From assembly GCA_002914845.1 (NCBI GenBank), contig JXTC01000072.1, forward strand, positions 263,730 to 327,729: a DNA stretch of 64,000 nt. Direction: 5' to 3'. A program made the position numbers and the translations under genes. The notes under the pieces were generated by a model. The model was not told the origin of the DNA. It did not search any database and was given only the letters and a program-made list of their open reading frames with translations. This document shows, one piece after another, positions 11,810 through 25,755 of this stretch. The DNA is from Trema orientale (taxonomy: Eukaryota; Streptophyta; Magnoliopsida; Rosales; Cannabaceae). Within the stretch, counting starts at the first letter, position 1, and the number at the start of each line of letters is the position of its first letter.

Positions 11810-13908
11810 TACTAGTTTCCATTATATGAAAGAAAGCATTGTCATTTTATCCATAGTGGATTTTTCCACATGGTACTAAATCAGTGGACCAGTGGGGATT
11901 TAGTTCAACAATTAAATTAGTTGGGCTTTGACTACTATAATTATAATATTCCCTTTCATTAATGATCTCCCATTCAATATGTAGAATAGGAATATATTAA
12001 GTAATCAACCATGTATTAAATATCATATTGTGGTTGTTGCAATCTCCTTCAACTGAGGCCTTGAGTTTTGTATTTATGATTTTGGTAGGCCTTTTCAACT
12101 ATGTTTAATGATATATCTCCTTTTGATAATTAAATTTCATTCCAATAGCACAGTCTTTCTGTCAAACTTCAAGAACAATTAATTTTTAAAAAAACAATTA
12201 ACGAATAGTAAGATTACTTTGGCCCAATTTTTAGTCGGAGTATGCCTTGTCATCGTATAAATTATAATTATTATAGTATTTCACTATAAGTTATTGAAAC
12301 AGCAACTTAGCCACTAACATGAGCTTTTATGTGAACTACAGATTCAATTTTCAAAGCATAACACACGAAAATAAAGAACTAAATTTTTAACATAGTTTGG
12401 CTAAGAACAGGCCTAGATCCACAAAAAATTCTTGAAGCAAATGAGAATTACACCTTTTCTCTCTTACCTGATTATGTCAAAAAAGAGTTTCTCTCTTACC
12501 TGATTATGTCAAAAAAGAGTCTTACACACCTTTCATTCCACTTGATCTATTTCCAAGCCTAGGATTATTTAGGGGCTACTAGTTTGCCTTCTATGAGTCT
12601 TTACTATTGAATACATTTACTTCCTATACAAGGATCTTAGTCATCATGGAATTCCTAGCTTTCGTGGGATACACAGTTAAAGGTGTAACTTATACGACTA
12701 AGGATAATGGTTATTATGTTTGTTAATTACAACGGTCATAATAATAATAATATTACTACTCCTAATAAGAGTCTTTTCGTTTTGAAATGATTACACTTAT
12801 ATCCATTTTGTGTCAAACATGCCTCTTTGGTATTGGTTTATGATTTCACCAACTTTGGGTGGAAAATTGGAAAGTGACCTTTTTGGGTGGGCCCCCAATC
12901 CCCGAAACTGTGGGCCCTCACTAAATTTGGATATTGAAGCTTTGGGTTCTGTGGTGGTGGGTTATGGGGGGGCCGGGGGAAGATGATTGGAGCCTTACAT
13001 GTCTGAGTTGTTAAAAGCTGTGGTGGTTCAGTTTAGCTTTGCCAATGGAGAATTTTTGGCTTGCTTATCGCCTACTCTTTTTTTCTCATTAAAAAAAATG
13101 TGTTTTATTTTCTCTACCCAAGAAGAATCATCGGAAACCCATAAAAGCAACCAAACAAATCTTCCATGGAAACTAAAAGCAAGCAAGAAAATTTAAAGCC
13201 ACTGCCTATTTAGTTGTCCTCTCCTTAGCTGGGGTTTGGAGTTGTGAGGTATATATCTAGTATATGTATATCTTTTTCATTTTTTTTTTTAAAAAAAAAT
13301 TGTGGAAAAAGACATGCTGTGCCTGTAAGATACCCGAATGGGCTTATGGACGATCTTCACGTGGGGTGCACACTACTGAGGTTGGTGTGCTTTAATATGT
13401 TTATTTATTTATTTATTTTGTCTTTCTACTGTGGTCCAAAACTCCAAATATGAACGTTTTTGCAAATTGGTCAACTTTTGACCGTACCTAGCAAATCCGT
13501 TTTGCTAATTTGAACATCTCACGTTGGCTAGATTAATTCCGATTAATGTTTGGAAACTGGTGTATATTTTTATTGGTGATGATATCATCATATCTGTATT
13601 AGTCCATCAAAATCACCACATATATAATAGTTTGACGTTCAATTAGCTCTAGTTTTTATCATGTATTGTTTTTGTTATTGCTACATATAAGATGACATAT
13701 GACTAGTAATAATGTGCTGCAATTATCTTAATTTTCTACTAGTAGAGAATATGGTCGAGAAATACGTATCCTTTCATTTATTACACATTAGTTTAAAAAG
13801 AAATGAAAGGAACGGTGAAGATATTCTCAAGATATTGTTTGAGGAATATTCATCATCCTTTAAAAAAAGTAAATAAATAAAAACAAAGAAAAAAGTATAG
13901 TAAAAATA
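11810..13908. other. Intergenic DNA with minor repeats
   Basis: A 32-bp tandem duplication (CTCTCTTACCTGATTATGTC...) lies at 12459-12522. A slightly GC-richer stretch at 12870-13060 (GGGTGGGCCC, GGGGGGGCCGGGGG) has no convincing reading frame. No gene is supported. Confidence 0.45.
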
Positions 13909-14384
13909 GCCCTTGGTATATAAGAATAAGAGATTCATTGCGCTCCATGAATTTCATCTTCATACACTATGGCCTTAATCGACTCGTTCTTTCTTTCTTT
14001 CTTTTCCTTTTTTTTTTGTTTCATTTTTAGAAGAAAAAGAAAAGGGTTAAGACGTAAAGAGTAACCACACAAAGGAACAAGAGTAGATAATAAATGTACT
14101 ATTGTAGTAATAATAGTATGAAAGCATGACAGATTCGTTATATCTCCAAACTCGAATTAAAGATTTAGGAGTTTCATTGCCCTTAGTGTATAAGAATAAG
14201 AGATTTATTGCACTTCATGAATTACATCTTCATTCACTTATAGGCTATAGCCTTATTAGATTTAATCTATTTTTTCAGTTTTAGGAGAAAAGAGTTGAGA
14301 CTTAAAAGTTCAAAGATTAACCACACAAAGGGACAAAACTACAAAAGAAATGTACTATTGTAGTAATATTATTAAAGCATGATC
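13909..14384. repeat. Tandem duplication of about 270 bp
   Basis: 13909-14178 and 14179-14384 carry the same phrases in the same order: GTATATAAGAATAAGAGATT, CATGAATT.CATCTTCAT, ACCACACAAAGG, AAATGTACTATTGTAGTAAT. The copies have diverged by substitutions and small indels. Confidence 0.75.
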
Positions 14385-15369
14385 TCTAAACTCTTCACAA
14401 CTTCATCCCACAAACTTCACTTATGAACAACTTCACTTAGCCTAGCTAGCTTGCAATTTGCATGATATGGGACAAAGTTTCAAGTACACTAGTCTTTGCT
14501 AAAAGTAATTTGCCAACTGGCTATTCAGTCTATGGTTGTTTATTATTGTTATAACTTTAGAAAAAAAAATGAAAAAAAAAATAATGACAAAAAATTATGC
14601 TTTTCTTATTTTTTGTTCACATTTGAACCACTTTGGTTCAATCAAATACTGAAATTTGAAGTCCTATATTTTCTGTGCCTAAGGTCCACGTTAGGACTAG
14701 TGGTGGGTCAAAATCCTTTTCAGAGAAGAGATCGATGGTCACATTCAAGCAAATCATGATGAATGAATGACCAAAATTTCATGCACCGACTGCTACCTGT
14801 ATTTTTTTTTTTTTTGTGGTGGGGCTCAACTTGAAACAGTGTCCCTGCGAATATGGAAGCATTTACTGCTTACTGGATAATGAGAGCACAGCAAATACAT
14901 AAATTATTTAAAAAAGAAGAAGTAGAAGCGTTTCAAGAGTTTTTTTTTTTTTTTAATTATTAAAGGACTTAAATCAAACATATTGTAATAATATTTGAAA
15001 TATTTTTCATGTTATGGTTAAAATGGTCCAATGGTTTATGGTTGTGTTTACAGGTGAAATGAAAGAAAATTATTGGAAAACTACACTATCAACCTTGGAA
15101 TTTTATCATTTTTCAATAAGCCCGAAAAAAAAAAACATATAATGTATTTCGGAAAATCATACTCAGAATATTTGAATTTGGATTTTCTTTCAAATTTTTC
15201 CGATCAACGCAATTGAACAAAATTAGTGAATAAAGATGGAAATTTATCCTCCATAAAAAAAAAAAACCAATCATGACAACTTAAATCTATAAAATTGAAC
15301 AAATAAGATAAACGCTGCTTATTTGAGTAGCCAATTATGAAATAAGGTGATTACAATTTATCTTATTTT
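14385..15369. other. Intergenic AT-rich DNA
   Basis: Homopolymer tracts and scattered stops only; nothing recognisable. Confidence 0.5.
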
Positions 15370-16532
15370 TGTTAGAATTTATGCCCTAAAAGCATGTATA
15401 TTTTGGATATTTGCTGAATTAATAAAATGACATTTTTCTATTTGAATTTGTGCATAATTGGTATGTCTTTAAATATCAGAAAATTCCTAGTTTATTTATG
15501 TGACCACAAATTTAGTATATAAGTGTTATATACACGAGGATTAAATTTATGGATAATAAACTATATATAGTCCATAATAATTAATTAAAGTTTGGGATCT
15601 TTAATTAAATATTATTAGTACGGTCCATTAACATTGAGAATGTAATAGTCTTATCCGGACTATTAATGTGTTGACATCACAATGGAGGTACTTTATATAA
15701 TTCGATTATATAGGACTGGACCAGACATGATTTGAATCTCACATAAATTCCGTTAACTGTTGAGAGTTCAAATAATATCACTAGATGATCATATGTAGAT
15801 CAATCTTAATCCTGAGTAGTTATAGACTCCTATTTATAACATTATGTTCTTTGACATACTTGTTAAAGGTTTGTTTTTTAAACAATATCGAAATACTTGT
15901 ATATTGGGAGCATGATGAGATGAGTAGCTGGGAATGTAACTTACAGATATGGAATCCATTCCTTCCATTAAGAGGCTAGAAAGATGATTCCCTTGTGTAT
16001 TGATTCAGGACTTGAACAGTTTGAGTACTCAATTTATAATAGATTTATAAATTTAGAGAATCAATGGTACACAAGGATTAAGATGTAATTGGAGAGGTAA
16101 ACGGAACTTGACCTAGCTCCAATTATGAATTGTCTATGGAGGATTGAACTACATNNNNNNNNNNNNNNNNNNNNNNNNNNNNNNNNNNNNNNNNNNNNNN
16201 NNNNNNNNNNNNNNNNNNNNNNNNNNNNNNNNNNNNNNNNNNNNNNNNNNNNNNNNNNNNNNNNNNNNNNNNNNNNNNNNNNNNNNNNNNNNNNNNNNNN
16301 NNNNNNNNNNNNNNNNNNNNNNNNNNNNNNNNNNNNNNNNNNNNNNNNNNNNNNNNNNNNNNTAAAGCTAGGATCCGCTGATAGGCTACAAGAGGTATTA
16401 GATCTATTCTCTTTGTGTGTTTCTATTTGCTATAAATTAATACTATACACTCATATAGTCAATTGTTTTGAGAAAATTTTGAATGTTCCTGGGCCAATCT
16501 TCCGCTGCGAAAAATTGTTTTTAAATCCAACA
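15370..16532. mobile_element. Solo LTR of an LTR retrotransposon
   Basis: The block opens with TGTTAGAATTTATGCCC and closes with TTTTTAAATCCAACA, i.e. TG...CA ends with a TGTTAG/CCAACA inverted terminal match. It is flanked by ATTTT (15365-15369) and GTTTT (16533-16537), a 5-bp direct repeat with one mismatch. At about 1.16 kb (including the gap) and without gag/pol it is a solo LTR. The style suggests Ty1-copia. A run of Ns lies inside it. Confidence 0.75.
16155..16362. other. Assembly gap (Ns)
   Basis: 208 consecutive Ns inside the solo LTR. The true length is unknown; if a full-length element was collapsed here, the solo-LTR call would be wrong. Confidence 1.
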
Positions 16533-16537
16533 GTTTT

Positions 16538-18520
16538 GTCATGATCTTCTAGGTTTGTATATGTATAATTGAGTTTACAATGTTTATGGATGGAAAATTT
16601 GTATTGTCATAGAGTAATTTTAACGACCATGGGAATATTGTGTAATTTCTCCAAATATTAGAATTTTGTATGAAAAAAAGAAGTAAAAAAATCAAGGAAT
16701 AATTGTGTTATTTTCTCAAGAATAAACTCCCAGTTACGTGTAGTGAAAGGCAATTTATTCTAGGAAGTTGTGGACAAGGTTTGAAATATTAATTTATTTT
16801 AGAAAGTTGTGGATGTAGTCATGTTCAGGGGCTAGTCCCGTTATTTGTTTTTGACAATTTAAAACATATTTCTCCAATGTAAATTAGGAAATATGTGTTC
16901 AAAATTTATAAAAACATGCAACAGGATCGGTCGATTCATATATATGTTTCTTATCCATTCATACATATGTCATATATGTTCCATTCATTCATTCATTCAG
17001 CCTACAACTCTCGAAAAATATACATATATTAAATAGTTTCTTATCTTTGGGGTTCATTCATACTCTGGACAATATAAAGGTAAGGCTTAAATTGTCACAC
17101 ATATGTTTTGATATAAAATTTTAATATTAATTATATTAAGGAAAAAGGTTGTCTGTCATCCACAATTTCCAAAACATATAGAGGCATCATATTTATTAAG
17201 ATGATTTGTACTATTGAAATATTGTTTCTATTGTTTACTAAGGATTGAACAAAATGTTAGATGTGACAATAATGTGTAAGGACATATGACAAACTCTGCA
17301 ATGTTGTGTAGAGATATTGGACATATGCTGGCTATGGTCAATTTTCCACTTCAAGTCCTTTGCTTATGTAATATGGTTTTTCTTTTACTTGGTTTCCTCA
17401 AATAGTCATGCCAGTGAATACACCAAAGATTTCAATAATGAAGTTGAAGACTAGAACCTTGTTATTTTTTTTTTTTCTTTTTCAGAAAAAAGTATTCCAT
17501 CTACATATTTTTATTTTCATACATGTTTTCCTTTCATTTTTGGTCTTTGTGGTCACTCATAGATTTCAAGGTCATGAAGAACCTTTTTTAATTTTATATT
17601 GGAGCAGAAAACATTGTTCATTATCAAAAATTATTATCATATGGTGATTACTGACACAACTATCTACGTTTAATCTGTAAAAGAAAAACTATGGATGTTT
17701 TAGTTGTTTCTTTATGTTAAGGCCATCATATTATTGGACTAAGATGAATTAAGATGTTAATAATGAAGACACTTGATTGGCCTAGGACCAGTGTTTGAGT
17801 ATGACTTGACTTACCTTTAAAGGTGAGCCACGTTAACCTAAATCTGCAAATTGGTCTAAGATTATTAATAATACGTCCGCATATATAGTTGCCTATACCT
17901 ACTCATTCCTAAAGTGATACTCTAATTATTAGATGATTTGGTGACCACTAAATATCACCATTTATATAGACTGCTAGGTTCAACACTTCGATACCAGCTC
18001 TCTTGATGCATTTTTTCTAATGTCTAACATTTTTACTACTTTATGGGATAACAATAATTTTATCTCCCTTTCAAAATTTATTTTTTATCTCCTTTGTTTC
18101 TTGTTTATCTTTATATTGACCCTGAATTTTTAAGAATGATAAATTTATACCATCAGATTTGTTAATAGTAACAAACATGATAATTGGAGAAATATATTAT
18201 AAAGTAATAATTAACCAATTTTACCCATTCATGTATCTACTTATTTCTTCAAATTGGTTTTCGTAAGGATAGTGCTGACTTACCACTTTTTAATCTACCT
18301 AATGTGGCAGATATGTTATCATTGTTAATTAATAAATTAAAACTTAACATGATTAGATTGAATAATATTCACCGATCTTTGGTGACAAATAACGGGTCAC
18401 ATCAAGTGGTATTTTTTTTAATGCATGTTAAGTGATATTAAAAAATTGATTTTTAAAGTAAGATATTTTGCATAATTCTTTAAAATTGTGGCACTAATGG
18501 TCATTGAATTTTCCAATTAG
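16538..18520. other. Intergenic AT-rich DNA
   Basis: No gene, RNA or clear repeat recognised apart from short CATTCATT and poly(T) tracts. Confidence 0.5.
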
Positions 18521-18824
18521 TGACCACTTGGTCCCTGAACTAAATAAAAAATCAGAAAAATTTTTAATTTAACCAATTAACAACAATAACGTCCTTTTTG
18601 TCAAAAATTGTTAAAAATTGAATGTAATAAAAGATTTGTTATGTAGTTAAATCAAAATTCTCTTCTTTTAATGTGCAGAGAAGTTTCCAAGATTTGAGAA
18701 TGCCTCCTTTTTTTCCCCTCCCCCCTTGAAAATTTAATTTTAACTAAAAAAGACCCTATTGTCACTAATTAGTTAATTCAGAGATATTTTTTGAACATTT
18801 ATCTAGTTCAGGGACCAAGTGATC
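18521..18824. mobile_element. MITE with long terminal inverted repeats
   Basis: TGACCACTTGGTCCCTGAAC at the left end is matched inverted at the right end (AGTTCAGGGACCAAGTGATC), and the match continues, more weakly, to about 70 bp on each side. The core of about 160 bp has no coding capacity. Confidence 0.7.
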
Positions 18825-19509
18825 ATTATGTAAAAAAAATTAGAGTTTTTTTTTTGTGAGATGAAATGAATCTATTATTATAAGAAAACTATATCTATTA
18901 CAACAACAAATTCTATTGGAGTAGAAGATTCTCTCAACTAAATTAGCTCATTGTCTAATCCTATAGTAAACTTAAATAAATTTAGGCACCTTTTGTGCCA
19001 CAAATCCTAATTCTTTTCGAAAACATGTCATAAAAGGTTATTTTATTACAATTTTACGAATCCAAAATTTGAATGTCTAAATTTATAATTTCTCAAAATA
19101 CAATGCAGGATGAATTCAAGGATGACTGCAATATGCTAAGGATAAAGACGCAAATCTCCATAAATTTATTTGTCTCTACAAACAATCACATCTTTTATGT
19201 ACGAGTTTGTCCAATAATGCTTGGGTGATGAGATGTGTGGCTGGGGGTGTTTCCATTCTCTACTTTCTTTTCTTCATGTCCAGAAAAAGAACAATAAGTC
19301 CCTAAATCTGTATTTGAAAACTTATGAATTTGAAAATTTTATACTTGTGTGAGTGTGACCATTTTAGTATTTATTGAACCACATCTTATCCCAATACCAT
19401 CTATCATGTTGCTACTTCAAATTTCCTTTGTGTCAGTGTATACGGACACATACATACACATGACACGCGCACACACACATATATACACACACACATGTAT
19501 ATAGGAGGA
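18825..19509. other. Intergenic DNA with a CA microsatellite
   Basis: A CA/CG-type microsatellite (ACACACACATATATACACAC) sits at 19460-19497. Otherwise nothing recognisable. Confidence 0.5.
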
Positions 19510-19710
19510 GTTCTCAATGGTTATAACTTTTTTGTGACCATGAATGGATACTAAAAAAAGTAGTGATAGCATTAAATTTTTTTGATGGTAATAAATAGCA
19601 TTAAATTTTTTTGGCCAACCACCAAACTAATCACCACCGTAGGATATTAGATCTAACGGCTTAAATCATTGTAACCATCCATGGATAAATATTGTTGTAA
19701 CCATTTAAAC
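19510..19710. mobile_element. Probable MITE
   Basis: AATGGTTATAAC...GTGACCATGAATGGAT at the left and the inverse of ATCCATGGATAAATATTGTT-GTAACCATT at the right form imperfect inverted repeats. A duplicated phrase AGCATTAAATTTTTTTG occurs in between. The boundaries are approximate. Confidence 0.45.
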
Positions 19711-21400
19711 CAAACTCACAGATATTTATATATTATATTCAATTGGAGGCTTCTCAACTCCTCGAACTGTCTTTAAAACCAACATTTTAAAGATAAAATA
19801 ATCAGCAGAAAGATTCAATAAGATAGAACATTCCATTTCGTATTCATTCCATTTCGTATTCTTAACTACAAAGAACAAAAGTTATCACTTATTATCTACA
19901 TTGTTGCCAATTAATTACCAATATACCTAGTTCTCATTTTAACCAAACTCTGCGGTTTTGAGACTTTAGAGTACCCAAGTGAAAATTAATAAATAAATAA
20001 TTAAAAATAGAAAGAAAAAAAAACCCCAAGAAAAATAAATAAAAAGTTAAAAATTGATACTCTTCCATTTGGCTTAGAAAGCCTCCAAAATCCAAAAAAT
20101 AGCCTTATTTTTTCTTTTATTTTTTAAATTTTTGTGAAAAAACTTATTGCAGGACACCAAGTACAAATGCCATAATCACACTGCCAACATCATGTTTTTC
20201 TGCTTTGTTGTTCCCTAAATTTATTTTCTGGGTCGTACTCTGCGAATCATCGATCATCAGAGGCAAGCAAAACTGTTTTTTGATATTTTTGGTCGTTCCC
20301 ATCAAATTAAATTAGTACTAACTACTAAAACATAACTAAACTATCTATTTAATGGGCCAAAGTTATTTGACTTTGGCCCATTTTAGGATATTACTAGAGA
20401 TGATTTCTTGTTTGTGAGCTCAGTGGGGCTTTGTTTCTGACAAGGTGATCAGGTCTTGCTGCTAATAATAAGGGGGATTTAGGGAAATGCAACAAAAATA
20501 ATGACCAAAATGAAAAATTAGAACGTTTAAGTTGCTTGAATTTTGACACTCAGTAAGCAGTTTAAGTTATTTGGTCATCTAAGTAACTATGTTACATAGC
20601 TATTAATTGAGAAAAATACGAGTTTTGACACTTTTTTTTTTTTTTTCATTTCAATTTTTATAGTGATCACGAGGTCACCTAAAGGTAACTTATATAGCTA
20701 TATGTGGTTCAAGAAGTTATATAAGTGGCTGACTATTGCTCATCCCCATTGCACAAGTTTACACACACTCACAGTGTTGAAGCATTTTGTGTATGTTAGC
20801 CTATTTCAAAATGTTGAAGAATTTACTTCAAAAAAGTGTTGAAGAATTTATTTACATTTACTACTTTATCCTCATTAAAAAAAAGTATATGGATGAAATG
20901 GTGATTTTATCATATCATCACTTAGGTTATATCCTTCCTATAATGTCAGATAATATAAAGAAACCCCATAATATCGTTCTACGTATGTATTAACGCAATT
21001 AGTTGCATGATATTGTGGAATCCATTTTAGTACTCCATTTCAATATACAAGGATATCATAGAGGTTTCAAAAAAAAAAAAAGGTTAACAAAAAGGGCAAA
21101 TACAATCTCGATAATTGGCTACTTTCCAAAGTTATTCCCATTCAATTGGGCCTTTAAAGGCAAAATGGGAGTCCAAACCCGAGATTTTGCTCTCTTTAAA
21201 TGAAAGAAAACTTTAAAATAGAGCATTTTACACTTCGATCACCCCTTGTGATAAGCATCTCATATAGTACGCTAAGTGACTATTGATGATAAACAAAGGT
21301 GACTAGAATACGGGTACCAGTGTCCACATTAAACTCGAAGTGTCGTTATCAGGTCAGCTCCAACCACTAGTTGGGAATTGGTAGATTTAATTTCTTCTCT

Positions 21401-21436
<36 letters not shown>

Positions 21437-22937
21437 AAGGAATTACCTTAGTACTATTGTAAGTGGTCCGTACTTTAAAAATGTATATTAAATGCAATGG
21501 ACCACAACCATGGCTCTTTTTCAACTTGCACAGAGCTAAAAACCCTTTTGTTTGGAGGGACTCAATCACTCAAACAAAAAGTTGCTTGGCAATCCTATGC
21601 CTAGCCCACAAATTTGGATTTGGAGGACACATCCAATTGATTTTTTTTAAAAAAAAACATTTATACTTTTCCCATTTGCAAAAGTAACATTGGTTGTATA
21701 TTAGGATGAGAATATTCTAGAATAAATGTCCATATCAAAAACCCATCAAACTCTAATCGTTTGTTAAAAATCTTGAAATTATAAGAATAGACCAACCAAA
21801 AAGTCTCTCTATCCGGGAAAATTAACAGAACTTTTAAAACCTCAATTCCAAACTCAAATCTGAAATCAAAGGAAAGCATACCTTAAGGCAAAATCCCATT
21901 TTCACGTTAAATTTGAAAGCTTATATGGTAAGAAACTTATATTGGTAGTTTGAAAATTTCTATGCGTTTAACTATAATAGAGGTCAGCTCAATTAGTCTA
22001 AAATTTGTGGGGTGTATAAGTATTTAAGGGGAGAATGTTTTTATCCTATTAGAAGTAAATACTAAAAATAGCTCTAAACCCAACAAAAAGGAAAAGAAAT
22101 ACCATAATGAAATTGTTTCATAATCAAATAATAAATAGACTTGACTCAATCTAATAAAACCTGAGCCGAGCTACTATAGATTTTTTTTTCCCATACCCAT
22201 ATTCAGAATGCTGAGACAGTTTGCATTAACTTGCAAAATACATCTTGGCCTTTCTAATAGGAGCATCACCCAAGATCTTGTAGGTTCACCTATAGCTTTT
22301 GACTCCCTAAATTTACCGTTGGAATTTACCTGAAAGTGAAAGATTCCTTTTACCTGATATTTTTCTGTTGTCATGTGAAAGAACCTACGTTACTTAGCAG
22401 CAATGGCACCTTTGTAGCAGGGACAATGCCCTTGTTGGAAGGTCGTAGGTTATAGACCAATGTCCTTAACAAGGACAAAAACTACACCATTTCAACAAAA
22501 TGACTAAAGGCAGTATTTGAACCCCATATGGTTACAAAATTGTTTGTATTTTTTTTTTTTTTTTTTTTGCCTCGGTACAAATTGTCTGATTGTATAAAAT
22601 TGATCATGATGGACCAGGTTGAACAATTACTAGCGATATTCATTTACAAGCGGGGAAAAAAAAAAAATTCTATTCACAAGAATGCTAGGCCCAATTAGTT
22701 TCATAGGCTTAGCTTTTCACATTGGGTTTGGCCTTTGATGTTAACTCCGAGTCCCAATTGATTTCCCTTTTTAAGGAAATTAGAATGTGCCTTTTTTTTT
22801 TTTTAAACACTTTGTTTAAATAAATGTTAACTTTTCTCTTTTTATATCTAAATGGACGAATATATATATTTTTACACTTATTCCATCTACTTATATATCA
22901 GTTTTAGTTTATGTACTAAGTATATTAATATTTTATA
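19711..22937. other. Intergenic AT-rich DNA
   Basis: No gene is supported. Small items: direct repeat CATTCCATTTCGTATT near 19830-19860, a perfect hairpin at 20351-20382, a TA microsatellite at 21415-21437, and poly(T) at 22550-22569. Confidence 0.5.
20351..20382. repeat. Perfect 13-bp hairpin with TGGGCC arms
   Basis: AATGGGCCAAAGT and ACTTTGGCCCATT are exact reverse complements around a 6-base loop. Each arm carries TGGGCC. It may be the core of a tiny foldback element or a transcription-factor site pair; no adjacent gene supports a role. Confidence 0.7.
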
Positions 22938-23301
22938 GGAATAATATCATTTTTATATCTTATATTTTGATACTTTATTCAAATTATACTTTGTATTTTA
23001 GTTATTATCAACATTGATCCTTACTTAGATTTGAAATCTATTACAAATGTATACCCTGACACCAATTTAGAGTAGTAATTTACCAAGATTCCTTTCAAAA
23101 AAATTAAAAATAAACTGTATAAAAACTGATCCGAGAATGAGTTTATTAAATCACCTTGATAAATTAACTGCTCGAAATTAGTGTCATAATATAAATTTAT
23201 AACAGATTTTAAATCCAAGAGTTATTGTTGATAATAACCAAAATACAAGGTATAAACTGAATAAAGTGTCAAAATACAAGGTATAAAAATGATACTATTC
23301 C
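22938..23301. mobile_element. Hairpin MITE: nearly the whole element is an inverted repeat
   Basis: The left arm (22938 to about 23100, GGAATAATATCATTTTTATA...) pairs with the right arm (about 23135-23301, ending AAAAATGATACTATTCC) over roughly 160 bp with scattered mismatches, leaving a short loop. If transcribed it would form one long imperfect hairpin. No coding sequence. Confidence 0.75.
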
Positions 23302-23639
23302 ATATTTATACTGGGTATGTCATATTTTACACTTGATATACACATGATATGCTGATTATTTTGCCACATTATTTGAAAAACAAACACTTACTTAAAATGA
23401 GCCAAAATTTTGGTCATTTTATTATAAGAACCCTTATTTTTACCCAAAATTTGTTAAACAAATCGAAACTTTACTGAATATTTGAGTTTTTAATAGGAAA
23501 AAGCAAGTGCTATATGTTCTATGTAATAAGTGGCTTTTACCAAAAGAAAAAGAATGGTAAAAAAATAAACATGTAAGTGATAAACAGATTTAGCAAATAA
23601 AATGTTGCATGCAATTTGGTATGTTGTTAGAAAACCAAA

Positions 23640-25154
23640 TATAATTTAATCTTCCTATAATTATCCTAGCAAACAAGCACAATGGCAAGAAAGAGTCGAT
23701 CCCATAAAGAGCTAGTATTATTATCGAATTGACCTAAACTAACCTAAACTGCAACCAACTAAATCGGGGTTTTAGAATTGCAAATGAAACAAAAGCTAAC
23801 TAAACAATAATGAAAGCAAACATATAAAAAAATGAATTAAACTCAATAAACCAAACCTTGGTTATGAACTACTCTCCACTACTAGACATAACTACCAATT
23901 AACCAAAGATTCTAAATATTAATTATTCCTTAAAACTATTAATCTTAGATAGCTTACGAATGCCTTACTATCATGTCTCTCCTTAGATTATATGTTACCT
24001 AGACTAATGCTGTAGCTAACATCTTCCAACTAGATTATTCAAGCAAATGCTCTAATACAAACCTAACCGAAATATTAAACTAAATATTGATTTATCTAGA
24101 TTCTAATCACACAAACGTTGATTACAAACCTAGGCTATGTCCTACTCTGTAACTAACATGTCAAACGATCACATTAATCATAGATTTGCTATAAAATATT
24201 TTAAATATGATAAAATTCTATTCAAACACTGGCTATATAATTATACATCAACAATTTAGCTACGTATCTAAATAAATCAACACAATAATCATAAATCAAA
24301 TATGGACTGAAGAACATAACAACTTTGAATAGAATAGAATAGCTAATATGTTGAAGCTATTAACAAGTTAATTGTACATCATACCTAGGGTTTTTAAATA
24401 GCCTTTAACCAACTAGAAACTCTAGCCTAGCATGTTTATAGAATTAAATAAATCAAACATCATGCTTGAGAACTAAATTCAAAGGAAAAAGGGAAAAGAA
24501 TCTCAGGAATTAAGTAATAGCAATTGGCGGGATCCCTAAGTGAGGCTCCTCCTTGTTTCTAAGCAGTCCAAACCTCCTCAAACCCTCTCTTTCTTTAGGT
24601 TTTTTTGAATAAAACTGAGTCCAATGGTTCTTTAGTTCTGACCTAGAAACTTTTTTTTTATATAGAGAAGTCATCTTAGAAGACTTATACGGCCAAACCC
24701 CAGATGATTTTAGAGTCTCAATTGATTTGAAAACCTAAAAATGGGAAAGTTCTACGCTACAGATACTGCAACGCTTGAGATTGGATGCCAAGTCGTTGAG
24801 TTTCTACCCAAAGTATGAGATATACCAGGAGGCTAGTGCCACGATGCTCAGGCTCCAGCACCGTGGCGCTGACGCGATTTTTCGAATCTCTGATTTTTCT
24901 TCTCTTTTCCTCTGACCTCCATAAAGTAGAAGCCCTAGTGCTAGAAAGCCAGTGCTGTGGCACTAGACCCCTAAATCTCCCGGTTTACATATTTCTTCAC
25001 TTCTAACTCTGTTTTGATCCATTCCAGTTTCGTTTTGTTCATTTTCCTCAAAATTCACCTAAAAGACCAAAGTTAAGAAAAATAACACAAGATAACCAAG
25101 AAAACTAACATTTGGAGAATTGACATAGAATATAGACAAAATTGACACTTATCA
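23640..25154 (-). mobile_element. Decayed LTR-like retroelement sequence
   Basis: Read on the minus strand the block opens TGATAAGTGTCAATTTTGTC, a start I associate with long LTRs of plant retrotransposons, and runs about 1.5 kb to a region containing GGGATCGACTCTTTCTTGCC. There is a GC-richer part (24760-24990) with repeated GTGCCACG/CTGTGGCAC-type words. No gag or pol reading frame and no target duplication was found, so the ends are uncertain. Confidence 0.35.
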
Positions 25155-25229
25155 CAATTCTCTGTTTTTGCATGGTTGCTCTTGATTATATATCTATATG
25201 TATTTTGCTTTTTTATATATATATTCTTA

Positions 25230-25401
25230 GGGCGCGTCTACAGTAGGGGCGCCCCTACGTAGGGCCCTGTCTATTCACCGTTGGATGGGAATCTGTATAT
25301 AAATAGATTCTCCACAGATTCCCGTTATTCTCCACAGATTCCCATCCAACGATAATTAAAGTATGACCCTACGTATGGACGCCCCTACCGTAGCCATCCC
25401 C
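25230..25401. mobile_element. 172-bp Mutator-type MITE, copy 1
   Basis: It begins GGGCGCGTCTACAGTAGGGG and ends GACGCCCCTACCGTAGCCAT plus CCCC; the ends are imperfect inverted repeats of about 40 bp. A second nested inverted repeat (GTTGGATGGGAATCTGT and ACAGATTCCCATCCAAC) fills the middle. Flanks ATATTCTTA and TCTTTCTTA are a degraded 9-bp target duplication (6 of 9). Copies 2 and 3 have the same length. Confidence 0.85.
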
Positions 25402-25410
25402 TCTTTCTTA

Positions 25411-25724
25411 TTACTCATAATGCCAAAATGGTCTATTGCAGACTTGTAGTAAAGTAAAACGTTTATGTCTCCAAGATATCTTATATCAGCCTCTTTTCCC
25501 TTTGTATTTTATTTTATCTTATTTTTTGAAAAAATTCAAAGAAACTACATAGTAGCAATCATAAGATAAAGAGCACTAGTTAACCGATTAAAATTTTGAA
25601 TTATAATTGGATAATGTAATTTATTTTAGTAATAGGCTACTTACTACTTACTGGTACTTACTAGTGCTCTATACTATTATTATACAACCCTGTCATCAAA
25701 CACAAGCTCAATTGAAAACGGAAA

Positions 25725-25755
<31 letters not shown>

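Noticed and set aside
24757..25006. Overlapping plus and minus frames in a GC-richer patch
   Set aside because: Both translations lack family features and the patch belongs to an LTR-like repeat.
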